Positions 29,688 through 40,588 of a DNA stretch of 64,000 nucleotides are shown in pieces; within the stretch, counting starts at the first letter, position 1, and every line of letters begins with the position of its first letter. Origin of the DNA: Glaciimonas sp. PCH181 (GTDB taxonomy: Bacteria; Pseudomonadota; Gammaproteobacteria; Burkholderiales; Burkholderiaceae_D); contig NZ_PYFP01000006.1 in assembly GCF_003056055.1 (NCBI RefSeq), positions 186,001-250,000 on the forward strand, in the 5' to 3' direction. Position numbers and translations under genes: made by a program. Under the pieces are notes generated by a model, which worked only from the letters and a program-made list of their open reading frames with translations, was not told the DNA's origin and searched no databases.

Positions 29688-31132
29688 TAGTGCGACTCCT
29701 GTGATGATGGTGATGATGTTGACAAATTCCCTACCGCGGCACCGCTCACCAGATGCAAAACCACGCGCTCCATTTTCATGAAACGAGAGCCTTTTACCAA
29801 TACCGTCATGGACGGCGTCATATGTGAATCAACCGCAGCAATGAGCGCCGTGATGTCATTAAAGTGTTGTGCTGAGGCGCCAAAAGCTTGACTGGCATCG
29901 ATTGCCAGCGCGCCAAATGTCAAGAAATGGGTAATCCCCTGCTGCCGTGCATAAGCGCCGATTTCTTGATGAAACTTCGGGCCATCGTTGCCGACTTCGC
30001 CCATGTCACCCAACACCAATAATCGCGGAGCGGCGGATTGGGCCAGTACGTCTATTGCTGCGCGTACCGAATCCGGATTGGCATTGTAGGTATCGTCGAT
30101 CACTAACGCGCCTGCATAGCCAGCGCGTTGCGCCAGTTTGCGTTGCAAGCGGCCATTCACCGGCGCAAAGGATGTCAGGCCGCGCTGAATGGCATCGACC
30201 TCAATGCCAATTGCCAACGCGCAGGCAATTGCCGCCAGCGCATTGCGCACATTGTGTTCGCCAGCAGCCTCAAGCCGCACAGCGAAAATTTGCTTAGGCG
30301 TAGTAACTTGCATGTCACTGCCAAACGCGGTTGGCTGATAAGTACAGCGTACATCCGCGTCATCGGATAAGCCAAACGTCAGGCAAGCACCTTTATTCTC
30401 AGCATAGCCGCGCCACAGCGCGGTATAAGGATCGTCCGCAGGAAATACGGCGATTCCGTTATCCGATAATGCTTCGATGACGCTGCCATTTTCTATCGCA
30501 ACAGCCTCAACGCTGGCCATAAATTCCTGATGTTCGCGTTGCGCGTTATTTACCAGTGCAACGGTCGGCGCGGCAATGGCTGCCAGCACGGCGATTTCAC
30601 CAGGATGATTCATGCCGAGCTCAATCACTGCGGCCTGATGATTCGCATCCAGTCGTTGCAGTGTGAGCGGTACGCCGATCTCGTTATTCAGATTGCCGCG
30701 TGTCGACAGATAACCGTCTGCACCAAACGCCGCGGCCAGAATAGCGGCGATCATTTCCTTCACCGTAGTTTTGCCATTGCTGCCGGTAACGGCGATCAAT
30801 GGCACAGAAAATTGTTGACGCCAGCCATTGGCAATTGCACCCAGCGCGTTACGCGTATCGGCAACGACCAATGCTGGCACGGACGTATTTGTCGGCGCAT
30901 GTTCCACCACCAACGCGCCAGCGCCTTGGTCTGAAACCTGATCGAGAAAGTCGTGTGCATCGAAGCGCTCGCCGCGTAGCGCGACAAACAGATTACCCGG
31001 CGCGACCGCACGGCTATCGGTTGTCAAGCCTTTGATGACGACAGCATTTGCATCGCTCACATTGACAAGCGTGGCCTGTTGATGCCCCGCTTCTAGCCAG
31101 GATTGCAAATCTTTTAGTGAGGCCTTAATCAT
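29687..31132 (-). CDS. murF: UDP-MurNAc-tripeptide-D-Ala-D-Ala ligase
   Basis: The 481-residue ligase adds the D-Ala-D-Ala dipeptide and completes the cytoplasmic precursor. The ATP loop is [19 protein letters not shown], followed by [15 protein letters not shown] and the conserved [18 protein letters not shown]-terminal Ser-rich tail (LSTSSPSSQ) extends slightly beyond the family core. Its start overlaps the murE stop by 4 nt and its stop overlaps mraY by one base. Confidence 0.97.
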   Translation of the reverse strand: MIKASLKDLQSWLEAGHQQATLVNVSDANAVVIKGLTTDSRAVAPGNLFVALRGERFDAHDFLDQVSDQGAGALVVEHAPTNTSVPALVVADTRNALGAIANGWRQQFSVPLIAVTGSNGKTTVKEMIAAILAAAFGADGYLSTRGNLNNEIGVPLTLQRLDANHQAAVIELGMNHPGEIAVLAAIAAPTVALVNNAQREHQEFMASVEAVAIENGSVIEALSDNGIAVFPADDPYTALWRGYAENKGACLTFGLSDDADVRCTYQPTAFGSDMQVTTPKQIFAVRLEAAGEHNVRNALAAIACALAIGIEVDAIQRGLTSFAPVNGRLQRKLAQRAGYAGALVIDDTYNANPDSVRAAIDVLAQSAAPRLLVLGDMGEVGNDGPKFHQEIGAYARQQGITHFLTFGALAIDASQAFGASAQHFNDITALIAAVDSHMTPSMTVLVKGSRFMKMERVVLHLVSGAAVGNLSTSSPSSQESH

Positions 31133-32709
31133 GCTGGGCCGCCTTTCATCGTGGCGCGCGATGCCAGCGCCAATGCGGCATGGTCGGCATCCAGAAATGG
31201 CATTTTTTTGCCTTTTATTTCTTGATAAGATTCGTGACCTTTTCCGGCCAGCAACACGACATCGGCTTTACCGGCCTTGCGTACCGCCCGCAAAATGGCT
31301 GCGGCGCGGTCTTCTTGCGTTTGTGCGTTTGCGGCTAATGTCATCCCGCCTAGAATCTGCTCGATAATGACAATCGGGTCTTCGCCACGCGGATTATCGC
31401 TGGTCAAAATCACGTGATCCGCCAGCTCCGCAATGGCACCCATTTGCGGCCGCTTGCCCGGATCGCGATCGCCGCCACATCCAAAGACACACCACAACTC
31501 GCCGCCGCGTTGCTGCGCGACCTGACGTAGCGTCAATAATGTTTTTTCCAGTGCATCCGGGGTATGCGCGTAATCGATCACGATTAATGGCGCATCATGC
31601 CCACCGAATTGCTCCATGCGTCCCGGCACTGCCGTCAGACGCTCTAATGCATGGACCGCCGTATCCCAGGCAACTTCTTTAGCAAGCAAAACGCCCAGAA
31701 TACCCAGCACGTTACTGACGTTAAATTGCCCGACTAAGTGAGTTTTTATCTGACCGCTGCCAAATGATGAGTCGACGTGAAAGACAGTCCCGCTAGCACT
31801 GGTACGCACTGCGGTCGCGTGCAATATTGGAAACTCACCACCCAACCCCTTCGCGCTCTCAACCGCCGCATCCGTCAGCGCGTAACCGATAATTGCCGTC
31901 GATTGGCCATTTTGTTGCAGATGACTCACCAGACGTAAGCCCATTGGATCGTCAAGATTCAGCACTGCATGCTGCAAACCCGGCCAGTCAAATAAAGCGC
32001 GTTTGGCGGCTTCATAAGTCGCCATATCGCCGTGATAATCAAGATGGTCGCGGGTCAGATTGGTAAACAAGGCGATATCGACATGCATGCCATTCAGACG
32101 ACCTTGGTCGAGTCCGATGGAAGATGCCTCAATCGCCAACGCTTGCACGCCTGCCTGCTGCAACTTCACTAACTCGTTCTGAAGCAGCACGGCATCTGGC
32201 GTGGTGTAGCCAGTAACATCAAACTCAACTTGCTGACGCGGCACAAAAATACCGACGCCCAGCGTGCCGATGACCCCAGCCGTTTGCCCCAATTGCGCAA
32301 ATGCGTGCCCCAGCCATTGACTGCATGAGGTCTTGCCGTTGGTGCCGGTGATCGCGATGATACTCATATCGCGGTCGGGGTAATGATAAAACTTGTTCGC
32401 TATCGGGCCAGCGATTTCTTTCAGCCCCTTGACCGGCAGATGCGGCACAGTTTGCGGCAGCTTTGAAAGATTTTCGGCTGAAGTCCAGCTGAATTGCTTG
32501 GCTTCGTAGACCACTGCGGCAGCACCATTTTCCAATGCCTGCGCTATATAGTCACGGCCATCGGTTTCGTCACCGGGATAGGCGAAAAATACATCGCCAG
32601 CCTTAACTTTGCGCGAGTCTGAGACCAGACCGAAAGTCGGCCTGGTCACCGTTGCAAGTCCTTGCAACCATGTCTGGATATGCGTCAGCTCAGAAACCTT
32701 GGCAATCAT
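31129..32709 (-). CDS. murE: UDP-MurNAc-L-Ala-D-Glu-meso-DAP ligase
   Basis: The 526-residue ligase adds the third residue of the stem peptide. The ATP loop is [19 protein letters not shown], then NLTRDHLDYHGDMATYEAAK. The motif SDNPR in LTSDNPRGEDP is the signature of meso-diaminopimelate specificity, so the cell wall is of the usual Gram-negative A1-gamma type. The start codon shares a base with the ftsI stop (TGATG). Confidence 0.97.
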   Translation of the reverse strand: MIAKVSELTHIQTWLQGLATVTRPTFGLVSDSRKVKAGDVFFAYPGDETDGRDYIAQALENGAAAVVYEAKQFSWTSAENLSKLPQTVPHLPVKGLKEIAGPIANKFYHYPDRDMSIIAITGTNGKTSCSQWLGHAFAQLGQTAGVIGTLGVGIFVPRQQVEFDVTGYTTPDAVLLQNELVKLQQAGVQALAIEASSIGLDQGRLNGMHVDIALFTNLTRDHLDYHGDMATYEAAKRALFDWPGLQHAVLNLDDPMGLRLVSHLQQNGQSTAIIGYALTDAAVESAKGLGGEFPILHATAVRTSASGTVFHVDSSFGSGQIKTHLVGQFNVSNVLGILGVLLAKEVAWDTAVHALERLTAVPGRMEQFGGHDAPLIVIDYAHTPDALEKTLLTLRQVAQQRGGELWCVFGCGGDRDPGKRPQMGAIAELADHVILTSDNPRGEDPIVIIEQILGGMTLAANAQTQEDRAAAILRAVRKAGKADVVLLAGKGHESYQEIKGKKMPFLDADHAALALASRATMKGGPA

Positions 32710-34472
32710 CAGAAGCTCTCCTTCGGGCCATCGGCAGGGATGATGATGTCGGTAATATTTGAGTCAGGCGGCACATTTAACGTGCGCAAAGCATTTGCCA
32801 CGACATTCGCAAAAACAGGCGCGGCGGAGTCTCCGCCATAGCGGTAAGCCATACTAGGTTCATCAATCATCACGGCAACGATCAAACGCGGATCGGAAGC
32901 TGGAGCGAAACCGACAAAGTCGGCGATATATTTTCTGACGTACTTACCATTTTCAATCTTGTAAGCCGTACCGGTTTTACCGCCCACGCGATAACCGGGT
33001 ACCTGTGCTTTAGGCGCAGTCCCGCCGGGTGCAGTCACTCGTTCCAGCATGGCGCGCATGGTTAAGGCGGTTTTTTCAGAAACGACGCGCTGACCGACCG
33101 GTGGCTCGGTCACTTTCTGAAATGACAACGGGATCAGGTCGCCGTTACGGGCAAATATTGTATAGGCGTGGGCCATCTGGATCAGTGAAACGGATATTCC
33201 GTGGCCATAACTCATCGTAGCTTGCTCAATTGGGCGCCATGATTTGAACGGGCGCACACGACCGGCGACTGCGCCGGGGAAGCCAAACTTTGGTTGCTGA
33301 CCGAGACCAACCGTGGTGAACATCTCCCACATTTCTTCAGCAGGCATTTGCAGCGCAATTTTGGCGGTGCCGAGATTAGACGATTTCTGGATAATCTGGG
33401 CGACACTCATCGTGATCAATCCATGTGGATGCGAATCGCCGATGGTCGCGGTGCCGATCGTCATTTTGTCTGGAATCTGAAAGGTCGTAGAGGGCTGAAT
33501 GCGGTTAGTGTCCAGTGCCAAAGCGACAGTAAAAGGCTTCAAAGTCGAGCCGGGCTCAAAAGTATCCGTCATCACGCGGTTACGCAATTGTGCGCCGGTG
33601 AGGATCGAGCGATCATTTGGGTTATAACTAGGCAGATTCGCCAACGCCAGTACTTCACCACTTTTGGCGTCGACCACAACAATAGCGCCCGCCTTAGCGT
33701 TGCTCTTTTCGACCATCTCTTTGAGTTGGGTAAAAGCAATGTACTGAATCTTGCTATCAATCGACAGCGCCAGATCACGGCCATCATGCGGCTCTTTGAC
33801 GGCTTCGATGTCTTCGACAATGCGACCTAAACGATCTTTAATAACGCGACGGCTTCCGGTAGTTCCCGCCAGCGACTTTTGCTGTGACAATTCCATGCCA
33901 TCCTGACCTGCATCTTCAATATTCGTAAAACCAACGACGTGCGCGGCGACTTCGCCCTCTGGATAGAAGCGCTTGTATTCAGGCCGCGTTTCAATACCGG
34001 CAATACCCAGTTTGATGATTTGATCCGATGCGTCTTTTTCAACTTGTCGCTTCAGATAGACAAAACTGCGATCGGAATCAAGTTTTTTTGTCAACTCGGC
34101 ATCGGTCATATCCAGCAACTTAGCCAGCGCCTGCAACTTTTCTTTCGGCGCATCCTGCACGTCTTCAGGAATCGCCCAGACGGCTTTGACCGGCACCGAT
34201 GATGCCAATACCTGACCGTTACGGTCTGTAATTTTACCCCGCGTTGCAGGCAATTCCAACGTCCGGGCATAGCGCGAAGCGCCCTGCTTTTGGAGAAAAT
34301 CGGTAGACACTCCCTGAAGCCACAATGCTCTTACTACCAACGCCAAAAAAGCAGCGAACAACAAAAATAATACTGTGCGCGAGCGCCACGCAGGAAGCTT
34401 GACCTTCAACACCGGACTGGCGGAAAAAGGCACACCTTTGGAGGCAGCGGTACGTGGCGGGTTACGTGTCAT
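32709..34472 (-). CDS. ftsI: Septal penicillin-binding protein FtsI (PBP3)
   Basis: The 587-residue class B transpeptidase cross-links septal peptidoglycan. It has a cytoplasmic tail, one membrane anchor (TVLFLLFAAFLALVVRALWL), a pedestal domain, and the transpeptidase domain. The three active-site motifs are present: STLK in FEPGSTLKPFTVAL, SSN in KSSNLGTAKIA, and KTG in VGGKTGTAYK. The C-terminus has the Gly-rich YRYGGDSAAPVF. It overlaps ftsL by 4 nt. Confidence 0.97.
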   Translation of the reverse strand: MTRNPPRTAASKGVPFSASPVLKVKLPAWRSRTVLFLLFAAFLALVVRALWLQGVSTDFLQKQGASRYARTLELPATRGKITDRNGQVLASSVPVKAVWAIPEDVQDAPKEKLQALAKLLDMTDAELTKKLDSDRSFVYLKRQVEKDASDQIIKLGIAGIETRPEYKRFYPEGEVAAHVVGFTNIEDAGQDGMELSQQKSLAGTTGSRRVIKDRLGRIVEDIEAVKEPHDGRDLALSIDSKIQYIAFTQLKEMVEKSNAKAGAIVVVDAKSGEVLALANLPSYNPNDRSILTGAQLRNRVMTDTFEPGSTLKPFTVALALDTNRIQPSTTFQIPDKMTIGTATIGDSHPHGLITMSVAQIIQKSSNLGTAKIALQMPAEEMWEMFTTVGLGQQPKFGFPGAVAGRVRPFKSWRPIEQATMSYGHGISVSLIQMAHAYTIFARNGDLIPLSFQKVTEPPVGQRVVSEKTALTMRAMLERVTAPGGTAPKAQVPGYRVGGKTGTAYKIENGKYVRKYIADFVGFAPASDPRLIVAVMIDEPSMAYRYGGDSAAPVFANVVANALRTLNVPPDSNITDIIIPADGPKESF

Positions 34473-34741
34473 TTGGCACCCATCGTCAGATATTGGGTGC
34501 GTTGCGGCGTCAGCGGTACCATATTCAGGTCACGCCGCGCACTGGCTTCAATTCTTGCGTTTTTACCAAGCGTCGATTGATCGAGTTGCAATTGCGACCA
34601 CTCGATATCCAGTTGCCGCCACTGACTTTGGGCGCGGCCTAACTCAATGAATAATTGACGCGCCTGATATTGCGAGTTCACTAGCGCCAACGCGCATAGA
34701 ACCAATATCACCGTCAAAACAGCATTGATACGCCCGATCAT
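34469..34741 (-). CDS. ftsL: Cell division protein FtsL
   Basis: This is a 90-residue bitopic protein with a short cytoplasmic start, one membrane segment ([17 protein letters not shown]), and a periplasmic heptad-rich helix that pairs with FtsB ([20 protein letters not shown]). Sequence similarity in this family is weak; the identity rests on size, topology and its place between rsmH and ftsI, overlapping each by 4 nt. Confidence 0.93.
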   Translation of the reverse strand: MIGRINAVLTVILVLCALALVNSQYQARQLFIELGRAQSQWRQLDIEWSQLQLDQSTLGKNARIEASARRDLNMVPLTPQRTQYLTMGAK

Positions 34742-35724
34742 GGCCGATCTCCGGATGTCACATCAATCAGCGGGCTGCCAGCAAGACGCTCGCCGACGCG
34801 CATGATGGCCGAGCGTGCGCGCGGATTAGCGGCAACTTCAGCATCGGAAGGTTTAATCCGCGAGACCAGCTTTAACTGCGGTTGCGGTAAATCGACTGCA
34901 CGAATGGGCAGGCGACGATCAGGCTGCGGTAACTTGGCTTTAGAGGCCATGTACTGTTTGACGATCCGATCTTCCAGTGAATGAAAGCTGATCACGACCA
35001 ATCTCCCCTGCAGAGACATCTGTTCAAACGCCTGATCCAAGACTATTTTGAGTTCTTCAAGCTCTTTATTGATGAAAATGCGTATAGCTTGAAATGTGCG
35101 AGTGGCCGGGTCTTTGCCTTTCTCGCGGGTTTTGACAGCGTTTGCCACGATCGCGGCAAGCTGTCGTGTGGTTGAAATTGGCTGGACTGCCCGGCCAGCA
35201 ACAATCGCCTTTGCAATCTGAACAGCAAACCGTTCTTCCCCATAATCGCGTACTACCTTTCCAATTAATTGTTCATCGGCTGTTGCCAGCCACGCCGCTG
35301 CGGACATTCCACGCGTCGTATCCATGCGCATATCTAACGGTCCATCTGCGCGAAAACTAAAACCCCGGCTGGCATCATCGACTTGCGGCGATGAAATCCC
35401 CAAATCCAGCAACACGCCGTCGACCTGCGCAATATTGCGTTCGCGCAAGGCCTCTGCCATCGTCGCAAAACTATCGTGAACGATTTCAAAACGCGGATCG
35501 ACGATCGTATTTGCGGTCGCAATCGCTTGCGGATCCTTATCAAATGCAATCAGGCGACCACGCGGTCCCAGACTAGCTAAAATTTTTCGGCTATGACCAC
35601 CGCGGCCAAACGTGCCGTCGACATAAATCCCGTCTGCACGCTCGCCGATAATATTCAATGCATCTACAGCTTCATCCAGCAACACCGTGCGGTGCTGGAA
35701 TTCGGGCACCGATTGTTCAGTCAT
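34738..35724 (-). CDS. rsmH: 16S rRNA (cytosine-1402-N4)-methyltransferase
   Basis: The 328-residue SAM-dependent enzyme methylates N4 of C1402 in the ribosomal P site. The SAM-binding start is [20 protein letters not shown], with FDKDPQAI next. [20 protein letters not shown] and the C-terminal [14 protein letters not shown] are conserved. It lies 10 nt after mraZ and overlaps ftsL by 4 nt. The older name is mraW. Confidence 0.97.
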   Translation of the reverse strand: MTEQSVPEFQHRTVLLDEAVDALNIIGERADGIYVDGTFGRGGHSRKILASLGPRGRLIAFDKDPQAIATANTIVDPRFEIVHDSFATMAEALRERNIAQVDGVLLDLGISSPQVDDASRGFSFRADGPLDMRMDTTRGMSAAAWLATADEQLIGKVVRDYGEERFAVQIAKAIVAGRAVQPISTTRQLAAIVANAVKTREKGKDPATRTFQAIRIFINKELEELKIVLDQAFEQMSLQGRLVVISFHSLEDRIVKQYMASKAKLPQPDRRLPIRAVDLPQPQLKLVSRIKPSDAEVAANPRARSAIMRVGERLAGSPLIDVTSGDRP

Positions 35725-35734
35725 CTTGGCGCCG

Positions 35735-36163
35735 TCAGAAGGAAAAATTACTTAATACATCGGGCATGCCAGCAGCAACTGCTTGCGACTCGCTTTCAGC
35801 CAACTTGGCTGCGTCCCAAATCTCGAAATGGCTACCCATTCCCAACAACATCACTTCGCGTGATAAGCCAACGGCCACGCGTAATTCCGGAGCGATCAAA
35901 ATCCGCCCGGCAGAATCGAGTTCAACATCAGAAGCATTTCCAAGAAAAATACGCTGCCACGCGCGCGCGGACATAGGCCAGGCCGCGATTTGCTCGCGAT
36001 GGCTTTCCCATGTCGGACGGGGGAACAACAGCAGACAGCCGTGCGGATGTTTAGTGAGGGTCAGGCGACCTTCACACTGAATGGTCAGCGCGTCACGATG
36101 CTTGGATGGCACAGACATCCGTCCTTTTGCATCGAGATTTAATGCTGAGGCACCCTGAAACAC
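35735..36163 (-). CDS. mraZ: Transcriptional regulator MraZ
   Basis: The 142-residue protein has two SpoVT/AbrB-like repeats, with core motifs [14 protein letters not shown] near the N-terminus and [13 protein letters not shown] in the second half. In E. coli MraZ represses its own cluster. The start is GTG at 36163, with AGGAG 7 nt upstream. Four GTG-started boxes in 10-bp phase lie 65-99 nt upstream (36228-36262), so autoregulation of the whole division cluster is likely. Confidence 0.95.
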   Translation of the reverse strand: MFQGASALNLDAKGRMSVPSKHRDALTIQCEGRLTLTKHPHGCLLLFPRPTWESHREQIAAWPMSARAWQRIFLGNASDVELDSAGRILIAPELRVAVGLSREVMLLGMGSHFEIWDAAKLAESESQAVAAGMPDVLSNFSF

Positions 36164-36227
36164 CGCAGACTCCTATTGAATTATGTGAAAGTTAAGGAAA
36201 AATGTTTTTGTGATAATGGCAAAATGC

Positions 36228-36262
36228 CCCACAAAAAAACACTTTTTCACACTGACACCCAC
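36228..36262 (-). promoter_or_regulatory. Likely MraZ operator: four boxes in 10-bp phase
   Basis: On the minus strand the boxes read GTGGG, GTGTG, GTGTT and GTGGG at 36262-36258, 36252-36248, 36242-36238 and 36232-36228. Each is separated by 5 nt, so the period is exactly 10 bp. E. coli MraZ is known to bind TGGG(A/G)-type repeats separated by 5 nt upstream of mraZ. The position and spacing match that pattern; binding itself is inferred. Confidence 0.8.
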
Positions 36263-36587
36263 TTTAGAGGATGCATTATCCGCGGTCAAGCCATTCGTCC
36301 ATATGAATTGCAAATTTTTGTGTAAAGTCAATGACTTAGCGCGTTTTTGTCAACTAAGTATCGAATTGGTCAAATCTCAAAATCTGTGATAAATGAAGGA
36401 CTTACCAAAGACTATAAAAGCGACATGTGAGCTATACACATGTGTTTTATGTCGATTAGACATCGAAAAATAGTAGGTTTATTCCAGAAGAGAATTCGAA
36501 TTTAACAACAGAAGAGAGGGATGCTTAAGAGGAGTGGCGGAGATTATGGCGGTTATCGCGATATTAACGCCGGACTTGGTTTACAAC
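36263..36587. other. AT-rich spacer between ruvC and mraZ
   Basis: No gene is seen here. The stretch is AT-rich and should hold the main promoter of the division cluster. It also contains a nested inverted repeat at 36421-36454: ACATGTG with CACATGT, enclosed by CGACAT with ATGTCG. I could not choose a -35/-10 pair with confidence. Confidence 0.5.
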
Positions 36588-37130
36588 TTAGCCAATTAAA
36601 CGACCACCCTTAACGCGTAAGCCTTTTTTCGCAAGCGCGGGCGCTAACGCTGCCAGCGCCGCTAACGCCTCGCCGCTATGCGCATGACAAATTGCCACAG
36701 CGAGAGCATCAGCGGCATCGGTGCCGGGCAAACCTGGCAAAGACAACAACCGCTGGACCATATCCTGGACTTGTTGCTTTTGCGCTTTGCCGTGCCCTGC
36801 TACTGCTTGCTTGATCTGCAACGCAGTATATTCAGCTACCGGTAAATCGGCACTGACCAGCGCGCAAATAGCCGCACCTCGGGCTTGACCTAGCAATAGC
36901 GTGGATTGGGGATTTACATTGACGAAAACAATTTCGATTGCTGAGCAATCCGGCGTATAGGTCCGCACCACTTCCGAAACGCTGCTCAAAATAACCTTCA
37001 GGCGTTGCGGCAAATCGGCGTCGGGCGTTTTGATTGTACCGGAGGCAACATAGGTCAGTTTATGGCCTTGCTTGTCAATTACGCCAAAGCCTGTCGTGCG
37101 CAGACCGGGATCGATACCGAGGATTCTCAT
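36588..37130 (-). CDS. ruvC: Holliday junction endonuclease RuvC
   Basis: The 180-residue nuclease resolves Holliday junctions with RuvAB. The N-terminal [17 protein letters not shown] carries the first catalytic Asp. [20 protein letters not shown] carries the Glu, and [17 protein letters not shown] carries the last acidic pair. ruvA and ruvB, often next in line, are not between it and mraZ. It lies downstream of purH with a gap of 156 bp. Confidence 0.96.
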   Translation of the reverse strand: MRILGIDPGLRTTGFGVIDKQGHKLTYVASGTIKTPDADLPQRLKVILSSVSEVVRTYTPDCSAIEIVFVNVNPQSTLLLGQARGAAICALVSADLPVAEYTALQIKQAVAGHGKAQKQQVQDMVQRLLSLPGLPGTDAADALAVAICHAHSGEALAALAALAPALAKKGLRVKGGRLIG

Positions 37131-37286
37131 AGCGTATTAATGATCTCGGCGTAGTGGTCGCTGGCGGATAAGTGCCCCATCGCAACCAGCCCAAACCGTC
37201 GTACACCTGCTATGCGACGACCATCGAAGTTTTTGAGTAAACAAGAAGAAGCGATAGCCGTCTGCTGCATATTTGTTGTTTTTTGC

Positions 37287-38852
37287 TTAGTGACGGAAAT
37301 GACGTGCGCCAGTCAACAGCATGACCACGCCATGCTCGTCAGCTGCATCGATAACTTCTTGATCGCGCATTGAGCCACCCGGCTGAATAACGCAAGATGC
37401 GCCAGCATCGACCACAACATCCAGACCATCGCGGAACGGGAAGAATGCGTCGGAAGCCACCGCCGAACCGACCAGCGATAAGCCAGCATTTTTCGCTTTG
37501 ATCGAGGCGATACGTGCTGAGTCGACACGGCTCATTTGACCGGCACCAACGCCTAATGTCATGCCATTGCCACAGAAAACGATTGCGTTTGACTTGACGA
37601 ACTTAGCGACGCGCCAGGCGAACATCAGGTCTTGCAGTTGTTGTGGAGTAGGTTGTTTTTTGCTGGCTACCGTGATTTCAGCCAATAAGACGTTTTTAGC
37701 ATCCGGTGCCTGCACCAGCAAACCGCCGCCAACGCGTTTGAAGTCGTGCGCATTGCGGCCATTGCCGAGCGCTATTTCCAACAAGCGAACATTTTGTTTG
37801 CCAGCGAAAATTTGCTTAGCTTGCTCAGTGAACGATGGCGCAATGACTACTTCGACGAATTGTTTGGCAATGGCTTCAGCAGCATTGCCGTCGATCTCGT
37901 GATTGAAGGCGATAATGCCGCCGAAAGCCGACGTAGGATCGGTTTGGAACGCTTTGCTATAGGCCTCTAAGACCGTCGGCGCAACAGCAACGCCGCAAGG
38001 ATTCGCATGCTTGACGATGACGCAGGCAGTCTCGTCGAAAGTTTTTACGCATTCCCAAGCAGCATCTGCATCGGCAATGTTGTTGTAGGACAGTTCTTTA
38101 CCTTGCAATTGGCGATAATTCGCCAGTGCGCCGTCTATCGTATTCAGGTCGCGATAAAAAGCGGCCGATTGATGCGGGTTTTCACCGTAACGCATTTCTT
38201 GTACTTTTTCGAAATGCAGATTCAGCGTAGTCGGATAAGCGCTACGGGTTACGTGTTGCTTATCTTCGCCCAGCGAAGTGAAATAATTAGTGATCGCGCC
38301 ATCGTATTGCGCGGTATGCGCAAAAACTTTCTTCGCTAAAGCAAATTTAGTTTCGTAAGCCGCTTCGCCCTGATTCGCTTTCAGCTCAGCCAGCACTTTG
38401 GCGTAGTCGGACGGATCGCACAGTACGATCACATCTTTATGATTTTTAGCCGACGAGCGCAGCATCGCAGGGCCGCCAATATCGATGTTCTCAATCGCAT
38501 CTTCCAACGAGCATTGCTGCTTGGCGATCGTTTCCTGGAAGGGATACAGATTGACTACGACCATGTCGATCAGGGGAATCTGATGCTGCGCCAATGCGCT
38601 CATGTGTTCAGGAAAATCCCGACGCGCCAGAATTCCGCCATGCACTTTCGGGTGCAATGTCTTGACACGCCCATCCAACATTTCCGGAAAACCAGTGTAG
38701 TCAGCGACTTCGGTCACATGAATACCGTTGTCGGCGAGAAGTTTGGCGGTGCCGCCGGTCGACAAAATATTCACACCCAGCGCGACCAGCTCGCGGGAAA
38801 ATTCGAGAATACCGGTCTTATCGGAGACGGAAATGAGGGCTTGTTTAATCAT
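37287..38852 (-). CDS. purH: Bifunctional AICAR formyltransferase/IMP cyclohydrolase
   Basis: The 521-residue enzyme catalyses the last two steps of purine synthesis. The N-terminal cyclohydrolase (MGS-like) domain begins [19 protein letters not shown] and has [10 protein letters not shown] and [15 protein letters not shown]. The formyltransferase half carries the Lys-His pair in [14 protein letters not shown] and ends GARHFRH. Length is normal. The order dusB-fis-purH-ruvC is conserved in Burkholderiales. Confidence 0.97.
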   Translation of the reverse strand: MIKQALISVSDKTGILEFSRELVALGVNILSTGGTAKLLADNGIHVTEVADYTGFPEMLDGRVKTLHPKVHGGILARRDFPEHMSALAQHQIPLIDMVVVNLYPFQETIAKQQCSLEDAIENIDIGGPAMLRSSAKNHKDVIVLCDPSDYAKVLAELKANQGEAAYETKFALAKKVFAHTAQYDGAITNYFTSLGEDKQHVTRSAYPTTLNLHFEKVQEMRYGENPHQSAAFYRDLNTIDGALANYRQLQGKELSYNNIADADAAWECVKTFDETACVIVKHANPCGVAVAPTVLEAYSKAFQTDPTSAFGGIIAFNHEIDGNAAEAIAKQFVEVVIAPSFTEQAKQIFAGKQNVRLLEIALGNGRNAHDFKRVGGGLLVQAPDAKNVLLAEITVASKKQPTPQQLQDLMFAWRVAKFVKSNAIVFCGNGMTLGVGAGQMSRVDSARIASIKAKNAGLSLVGSAVASDAFFPFRDGLDVVVDAGASCVIQPGGSMRDQEVIDAADEHGVVMLLTGARHFRH

Positions 38853-39060
38853 GGTGGGAAACTCGGAAAAGATGCATTACTAATGACAATGAACAATCAA
38901 CTGGCGTGATAGCTAACAGACGTGTGGAACGCGTTGCTGCGTCATCAATAGCGCGCTGTCAGACAATTAAGGGGCAGTTAAAGGGGCAGATACGGATGTA
39001 ATTAAAACCCACTAAGCGATCGGCCCGACACACCTTTTGTATTGTTCGTTCGAGGTTAAA

Positions 39061-39294
39061 TTACAATAAACCGTGTTGCTGCAATTTCTTGCGTAATGTG
39101 TTGCGATTAATTCCCAGCATCTCAGCTGCATGTGACTGATTGCCTTCGGCACGCGCAATGACGGCTTCCAGCACCGGCTTTTCAACCGTGGAAATCACCA
39201 TGTCATAGACATTTGAGGGCGGCTGCTCGCCTAAATCCTTGAAATACTTTTCAAGGCTTTTCTTGACTACATCCTGGATACTTTCTTTGCTCAT
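39061..39294 (-). CDS. fis: Fis-family DNA-binding protein
   Basis: The 77-residue protein ends with the Fis helix-turn-helix, NQSHAAEMLGINRNTLRKKL followed by QQHGLL. The N-terminal half (VVKKSLEKYFKDLGEQPPSN) matches the dimerisation region. Fis bends DNA and adjusts transcription of rRNA and many other genes. It is shorter than E. coli Fis (98 aa), as is usual in betaproteobacteria. It follows dusB, the partner gene in most proteobacteria, after a 170-bp gap. Confidence 0.95.
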   Translation of the reverse strand: MSKESIQDVVKKSLEKYFKDLGEQPPSNVYDMVISTVEKPVLEAVIARAEGNQSHAAEMLGINRNTLRKKLQQHGLL

Positions 39295-39464
39295 TCTTTA
39301 CTTTGCTATTTTTTTAATTTGAGATTGTTTATCTGACCAAAGCACGTATTCCGGTGCGAGCCGTTCTACGCCCCAGCTTGCCCTAATCGATATTTTCTAC
39401 TGCAATTCATCATGTTTTTTCACGCGCTTTTAGTTCGCCTGTTATACACATGACAATCTTTAAC

Positions 39465-40478
39465 TTAAGCTGCCAACTGCGCAACGACCCCGTATTGTAA
39501 CCGTTCGCCATGCGCAAACTGCATTTCAAAAAAGCTATTTACCGCGGCGAGTTGCTGGTCGCAATCTTCTAGCAGATTCATACGCTGCCGAAATTCTTCG
39601 CCACCCGGCAGATCGCGGACGTACCAACCGATGTGTTTACGGGCGGTTCGTACGCCTAAATAGGTGCCGTAAAAATGGTAATGCGCACGCAAATGTTCTG
39701 CCATTAACTGTTGTACTTCGGAGACTAACGGCGCAGGCAAATACGTACCGGTTCGTAAAAAATGTTCGATTTCACGAAATATCCATGGACGCCCTTGCGC
39801 AGCGCGACCAACCATGATGGCGTCGGCTTTCGTCATCTCCAGCACTTTGCGCGCCTTTTGAGGCGTCGTAATATCGCCGTTCGCGACTACTGGAATCGAC
39901 ACCGCCGCCTTGACCGCCGTGATGGTGTCATATTCCGCATCCCCACGATAAGCATCAGCCCGGGTACGACCATGCAGTGTCAACATAGCAATACCACTGG
40001 CTTCTGCCAGACGGGCGATATTCAATGCATTTTTGTTCAGACGATCCCATCCGGTGCGGAATTTCAATGTCACTGGCACGTCCACGGCGGCCACTACCGC
40101 CTCCAGAATCCGGGCGACCAGTTTTTCGTCTTGCAACAGAGCCGAACCACACCAGCTATTGCAGACCTTTTTTACCGGGCATCCCATGTTGATATCGATA
40201 ATTTGGGCGCCATGGTCAACGTTGAATTTCGCACACTCCGCCAACATGGTTGGATCAGCGCCCGCGATCTGAACGGCCCGCGGTGCCATCTCGCCATCAT
40301 GGTTGATGCGTCGCGCAGTTTTTTCAGTTTTCCACAACCGGGGGTTAGAGGCGGCCATTTCAGATACAGCGTAACCGGCCCCCAGCTCTTTACAAAGCTG
40401 GCGAAAAGGACGGTCTGTGACACCAGCCATCGGTGCCACAAAGACATTGTTACGGAGTAAATAAGGGCCAATATTCAC
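39465..40478 (-). CDS. dusB: tRNA-dihydrouridine synthase B
   Basis: The FMN enzyme reduces uridine in the tRNA D-loop. The start of the family reads NIGPYLLRNNVFVAPMAGVT, so I place the start at the GTG at 40478 (337 aa); the frame is open for 15 more codons upstream, which look unlike the family. IDINMGCPVKKVCNSW carries the catalytic Cys. The FMN phosphate site is in VVANGDITTPQKA and IMVGRAAQGRPWIF. It is upstream of fis, as usual. Confidence 0.94.
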   Translation of the reverse strand: MNIGPYLLRNNVFVAPMAGVTDRPFRQLCKELGAGYAVSEMAASNPRLWKTEKTARRINHDGEMAPRAVQIAGADPTMLAECAKFNVDHGAQIIDINMGCPVKKVCNSWCGSALLQDEKLVARILEAVVAAVDVPVTLKFRTGWDRLNKNALNIARLAEASGIAMLTLHGRTRADAYRGDAEYDTITAVKAAVSIPVVANGDITTPQKARKVLEMTKADAIMVGRAAQGRPWIFREIEHFLRTGTYLPAPLVSEVQQLMAEHLRAHYHFYGTYLGVRTARKHIGWYVRDLPGGEEFRQRMNLLEDCDQQLAAVNSFFEMQFAHGERLQYGVVAQLAA

Positions 40479-40588
40479 GGCAATATGGAAAACACAGAAA
40501 GGGGGTTTAATCGGAAAAACCACGTATTTTATCGCGAATCAGAAACGCCAAGAAAAATGCCCCGTTGGCGACCGGTTTAATACCGCAT

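Noticed and set aside
36421-36454. Nested ACATGTG inverted repeat upstream of mraZ as an operator
   Set aside because: The symmetry is real, but its distance from mraZ and lack of a known matching regulator leave it unsupported.
38968-38995. Repeat of TTAAGGGGCAG/TTAAAGGGGCAG near fis
   Set aside because: Two copies only, with no symmetry or link to a known site.
39442-39450. TTATACACA, a DnaA-box-like word between fis and dusB
   Set aside because: A single box without a cluster, AT-rich unwinding region or dnaA/dnaN/parAB neighbours is not evidence of an origin.
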